A stretch of DNA of 64,000 nucleotides from contig NZ_BSDY01000003.1 in assembly GCF_027925155.1 (NCBI RefSeq), positions 157,072 through 221,071 on the forward strand, in the 5' to 3' direction. Under the pieces are notes generated by a model. That model was not told the DNA's origin, did no database searches, and saw only the letters and a program-made list of their open reading frames with translations. Position numbers and translations under genes: made by a program. Shown here piece by piece: positions 61,903 through 64,000 of this stretch. The DNA is from Propionigenium maris DSM 9537 (GTDB lineage: Bacteria; Fusobacteriota; Fusobacteriia; Fusobacteriales; Fusobacteriaceae). Every line of letters starts with the position of its first letter. Positions within the stretch are counted from its first letter, which is position 1.

Positions 61903-62193
61903 ATGGCTATTGAGAAGATATTAAGAGATATTAAGAAGCTGGAGAATGATTTAGTCGGTTTAAACACTCGCGTAGAGGAACTTTACGGCAGTCCCCTCCC
62001 TGAATTATTGGATGTGGCAGATGACATTAAAGGGATGATGGAGAGGATTAATGGAAAACTTCACAAAGGCTTTTCAGATATAAAAAACGACAGAAAAACA
62101 TTTGATGAATTGATAAGGAAGATATTGTCTACGCCAGAACTTGTGTCTTTAGAGGAGATAAAACTATACCATAGTTTAAAGAGAAGGTTTTAA
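61903..62193 (+). CDS. Small helical protein of unknown function in the lar operon
   Basis: 96 residues, mostly helical with heptad-like spacing (LRDIKKLENDLVGLNTRVEE), acidic/basic and cytosolic. ATG follows GGAGGGAATAGTTTA, so it is a real gene. I do not recognise a family. Its place between larA and the nickel transporter genes suggests a link to Ni or racemase function, but nothing in the sequence proves this. Confidence 0.7.
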   Translation: MAIEKILRDIKKLENDLVGLNTRVEELYGSPLPELLDVADDIKGMMERINGKLHKGFSDIKNDRKTFDELIRKILSTPELVSLEEIKLYHSLKRRF

Positions 62194-62300
62194 AGGTTGT
62201 TTAAGAGGATAAAACTTAAGATTGAAGGCTATAAAAGAAATATTCTGCCTTAACTGTAGCTTCTACAGGTAAATATATAAATTAACTTAAGGAGGAAAAT

Positions 62301-62999
62301 ATGCATTTACCAGATGGTTTTGTTGATCCCAAAATAGCTGCAGGGCTTGGAGTTTTTGCAGCAACAGTACTAGCTTATGCAGTAGAAAAAGTTCATCAGG
62401 CAGTAACTAAATTGGAACAGGTTCCGGTTTTAGCTGCACTAGGAAATGGGGTTGTTAATATTTCAGGAAAAGTTAGAAGAGTGTTAAGTCAGTATGGCAG
62501 AAATTATATGTCAAAACTGGGCTTAGTTACTTCCATGATATTTGCAGCTCAAATGTTTAATTTCCCAATAAGCTCTGGAACATCTGGACACTTGATTGGA
62601 GGATTTTATGCAGCGGTCATATTAGGTCCATGGGGCGGCTCCATAGCTATTACGTTAGTTCTGTTAATTCAAGCTGTTTTTTATGCTGATGGTGGCCTGG
62701 CAGTATTGGGAGCAAATATTGTTAATATGGCAATAGTTGCATCTATTGGAGGGTACTTTCTTTATAGATACTTAAACAAGTGGGTTCCAGAAAATTTCAC
62801 GATTATGTTTGTTGCATGGCTGTCAGTTGTTGCAGCTTCTTTTGCCTGTGCGCTGGAGATGGGATTATCTGAAACATTTAATATAGGAGAAGTATTACTA
62901 CAGATGTCTAAAGTACATATGATTATCGGAATAGGAGAAGCAGTTATAACAGTGCTTCTGATTACTATAACTAAAAAGCTTTTGCACGAGGAGGAGTAA
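62301..62999 (+). CDS. larM: CbiM/NikM-type nickel transporter subunit (LarM)
   Basis: 232 residues. It begins MHLPDG, the N-terminal metal-binding motif of CbiM/NikM, with six or so helices and SSGTSGHLIGGFYAAVILGPWG in the centre. It should bind and import Ni2+ (or Co2+) as the substrate component of an ECF transporter. ATG follows TTAAGGAGGAAAAT; larN starts 3 bp after its stop codon. No ATPase or EcfT gene lies in the window. Confidence 0.9.
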   Translation: MHLPDGFVDPKIAAGLGVFAATVLAYAVEKVHQAVTKLEQVPVLAALGNGVVNISGKVRRVLSQYGRNYMSKLGLVTSMIFAAQMFNFPISSGTSGHLIGGFYAAVILGPWGGSIAITLVLLIQAVFYADGGLAVLGANIVNMAIVASIGGYFLYRYLNKWVPENFTIMFVAWLSVVAASFACALEMGLSETFNIGEVLLQMSKVHMIIGIGEAVITVLLITITKKLLHEEE

Positions 63000-63002
63000 G
63001 CC

Positions 63003-63278
63003 ATGAAAAAAGGAGCTTATGCATTTCTATTATTGGTGCTAATTATTGTATTACTTGCTTCTTTATTTGCCTCTGGTAAGCCAGACGGATTGGAATTTAT
63101 TGCTGAGCAGCTGGGATTTATCCACAAAGGAGTAGAGAGTAAGTCCCTGTTAACAGATTATACTTTTTCTCCTATTAAAACAGAGGCTACTTCAACAATG
63201 TTTGCAGGTATCTTGGGAATATTATTGTGCTTAGGAACTATTAAACTATATACAACCCTTTATAGAGAGAGGAAATAA
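63003..63278 (+). CDS. larN: PDGLE-domain small membrane protein (LarN/CbiN-like)
   Basis: 91 residues, two transmembrane helices flanking a periplasmic loop with GKPDGLEFIAEQLGF, the PDGLE signature of NikN/LarN subunits that assist LarM. ATG lies in GAGGAGTAAGCCATG, so translation is coupled with larM. Followed by a strong terminator. Confidence 0.9.
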   Translation: MKKGAYAFLLLVLIIVLLASLFASGKPDGLEFIAEQLGFIHKGVESKSLLTDYTFSPIKTEATSTMFAGILGILLCLGTIKLYTTLYRERK

Positions 63279-63302
63279 GCCAATCTTAACCCCTTTATAA
63301 TA

Positions 63303-63348
63303 CTCCAGATTAATGTAGAATCGAACTACATTGATCTGGAGTTTTTTA
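63303..63348 (+). terminator. Strong terminator of larA-larMN
   Basis: CTCCAGAT-AATGTAG and CTACATT-ATCTGGAG form a long stem (with two bulges), followed by TTTTTTA. Confidence 0.9.
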
Positions 63349-63471
63349 TATGGAAAGAGCTCTAATAATATTTTTTAATGACAGCTTGCTAATTACTGGG
63401 AAGTAATAAAAACTAGGTATTGAAGTCTGTTTAAAGTTTAAAAGCCTCTATATAGATCTACATACCGATAA

Positions 63472-63660
63472 TCAATTGGAGTTGAGCTCGTTGTATTGCT
63501 GGATCACACTTCTATAGAAGAGGTAGATAAAATTAGGAATAAAGTATACTGTGACCACAGACAAAACAAAATCAAAGGAATTCTTGTAGGGAGCTACCAA
63601 GTAAAGGTTACCTATATAGTAAAACAGAGCAATTCTCGCCATCCACATTATATACCTCAT
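63472..63660 (-). CDS. Small two-helix membrane protein
   Basis: 62 residues with two hydrophobic segments (about 8-25 and 30-50) and a polar tail. ATG 63660 is preceded by AAGGGAGGGATTACT, a good site, which supports it as a gene. No family is recognised. Confidence 0.55.
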   Translation of the reverse strand: MRYIMWMARIALFYYIGNLYLVAPYKNSFDFVLSVVTVYFIPNFIYLFYRSVIQQYNELNSN

Positions 63661-64000
63661 AGTAATCCCTCCCTTATAGATAAATTCCTTTAATAAAATT
63701 ATACTCTATAAAAAATATTTTGCCTTTAGATAAGCTGTCTACACTACAGGCACTTTTATCAATAATTTCGAATTTGTGAAATATTATTTTTTCAAAAATA
63801 CTAGGACTTTCCAATTTAAATAAAAAATTCTCATCTTTCTATCTTATAAGTGTTTTTATCACAGCTTTTAAGAATTTCACTATGAAATTTCCTGTCAATT
63901 TTCAATCTAAAAATTCCAATTATGTGTCCCAAAAAAATATTTTAAATTTATAATCGGAACTCAGTTTTGATATAGTTTACTTTTTGTTTGCTCTAATTTA
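63661..64000. other. Right-edge intergenic region
   Basis: About 340 bp, more than 70 percent A+T by eye, with no coding region or clear hairpin that I can support. Confidence 0.5.

Noticed and set aside
63496-63693. 65-codon plus-strand frame near the right edge
   Set aside because: It lies opposite the 62-aa membrane protein, which has a much better ribosome binding site.
1-64000. rRNA, tRNA, CRISPR, insertion sequences, prophage, replication origin
   Set aside because: Scanned by eye; no T-loop or acceptor-stem pattern, no regularly spaced repeats, no transposase or integrase-like protein and no DnaA-box cluster was recognised.

Overview
The window is a low-GC, gene-dense chromosomal segment from a Gram-negative anaerobe. 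It most likely comes from a member of the Fusobacteriota close to Propionigenium or Ilyobacter; this is an inference. Supporting signs are a Na+-translocating decarboxylase with separate alpha, beta, gamma and biotin-carrier genes, an FplA-like patatin autotransporter, a lactate dehydrogenase-Etf complex, an outer-membrane beta-barrel with terminal Phe, frequent TTG/GTG starts with strong AGGAGG ribosome binding sites, and many intrinsic terminators. I saw no rRNA, tRNA, CRISPR array, transposase or phage gene.

Layout. 1-3.9 kb: 5' part of a PLD/DEAD-box helicase, a glyoxalase I, a PAP2 phosphatase and an EamA exporter. 4.0-7.7 kb: an envelope metal/copper-stress cluster with two SHOCT membrane proteins, two Spy-like periplasmic proteins and a multicopper oxidase; the two Spy-like genes share a promoter motif. 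7.8-11.4 kb: MntP, FplA and a DUF559 nuclease. 11.7-21.9 kb: asparagine/aspartate/C4-acid energy metabolism (asparaginase, class V aminotransferase, Na+-pumping decarboxylase, aspartase, malic enzyme) with a divergent RpiR regulator. 21.9-27.0 kb: two Crp/Fnr-type regulators, then a reductive-dehalogenase-like Fe-S protein paired with an SLBB/GltD-like flavoprotein. 27.1-33.4 kb: a ClC antiporter, an acyl-CoA synthetase, a MarR-controlled group (polyferredoxin membrane protein, MarR, third Crp/Fnr protein) with four copies of one operator, and a 31-residue Cys-rich ORF. 33.5-37.8 kb: RpiR regulator, SLC13-type symporter, TIM-barrel isomerase and outer-membrane barrel. 38.0 kb: pyruvate kinase. 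39.7-44.6 kb: a five-gene chaperone-usher-like surface fibre operon. 44.6-50.4 kb: C_GCAxxG_C_C protein divergent from Mrp, NifX-like, two MinD/ferredoxin ATPases and DUF1858, followed by an SGNH esterase and an MBL-fold hydrolase. 50.6-63.3 kb: lactate module: permease, Ldh, EtfA, EtfB and GntR regulator, then LarE/LarB/LarC (LarC split by a probable programmed -1 frameshift), divergent LarA, an unknown small protein, and LarM/LarN nickel uptake.

How the parts fit. Asparagine or aspartate can be turned to fumarate, malate, oxaloacetate and pyruvate, with decarboxylation building a Na+ gradient. Lactate of either configuration can be taken up, racemised by the Ni-pincer enzyme LarA and oxidised by the confurcating Ldh-EtfAB complex. 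The strongest candidates for little-described biology are the chaperone-usher-like locus in this phylum, the reductive-dehalogenase-like/flavoprotein pair with its Crp/Fnr-type site, the larC frameshift and larA leader, and the MarR and TGTGCATATGCACA operator sets.
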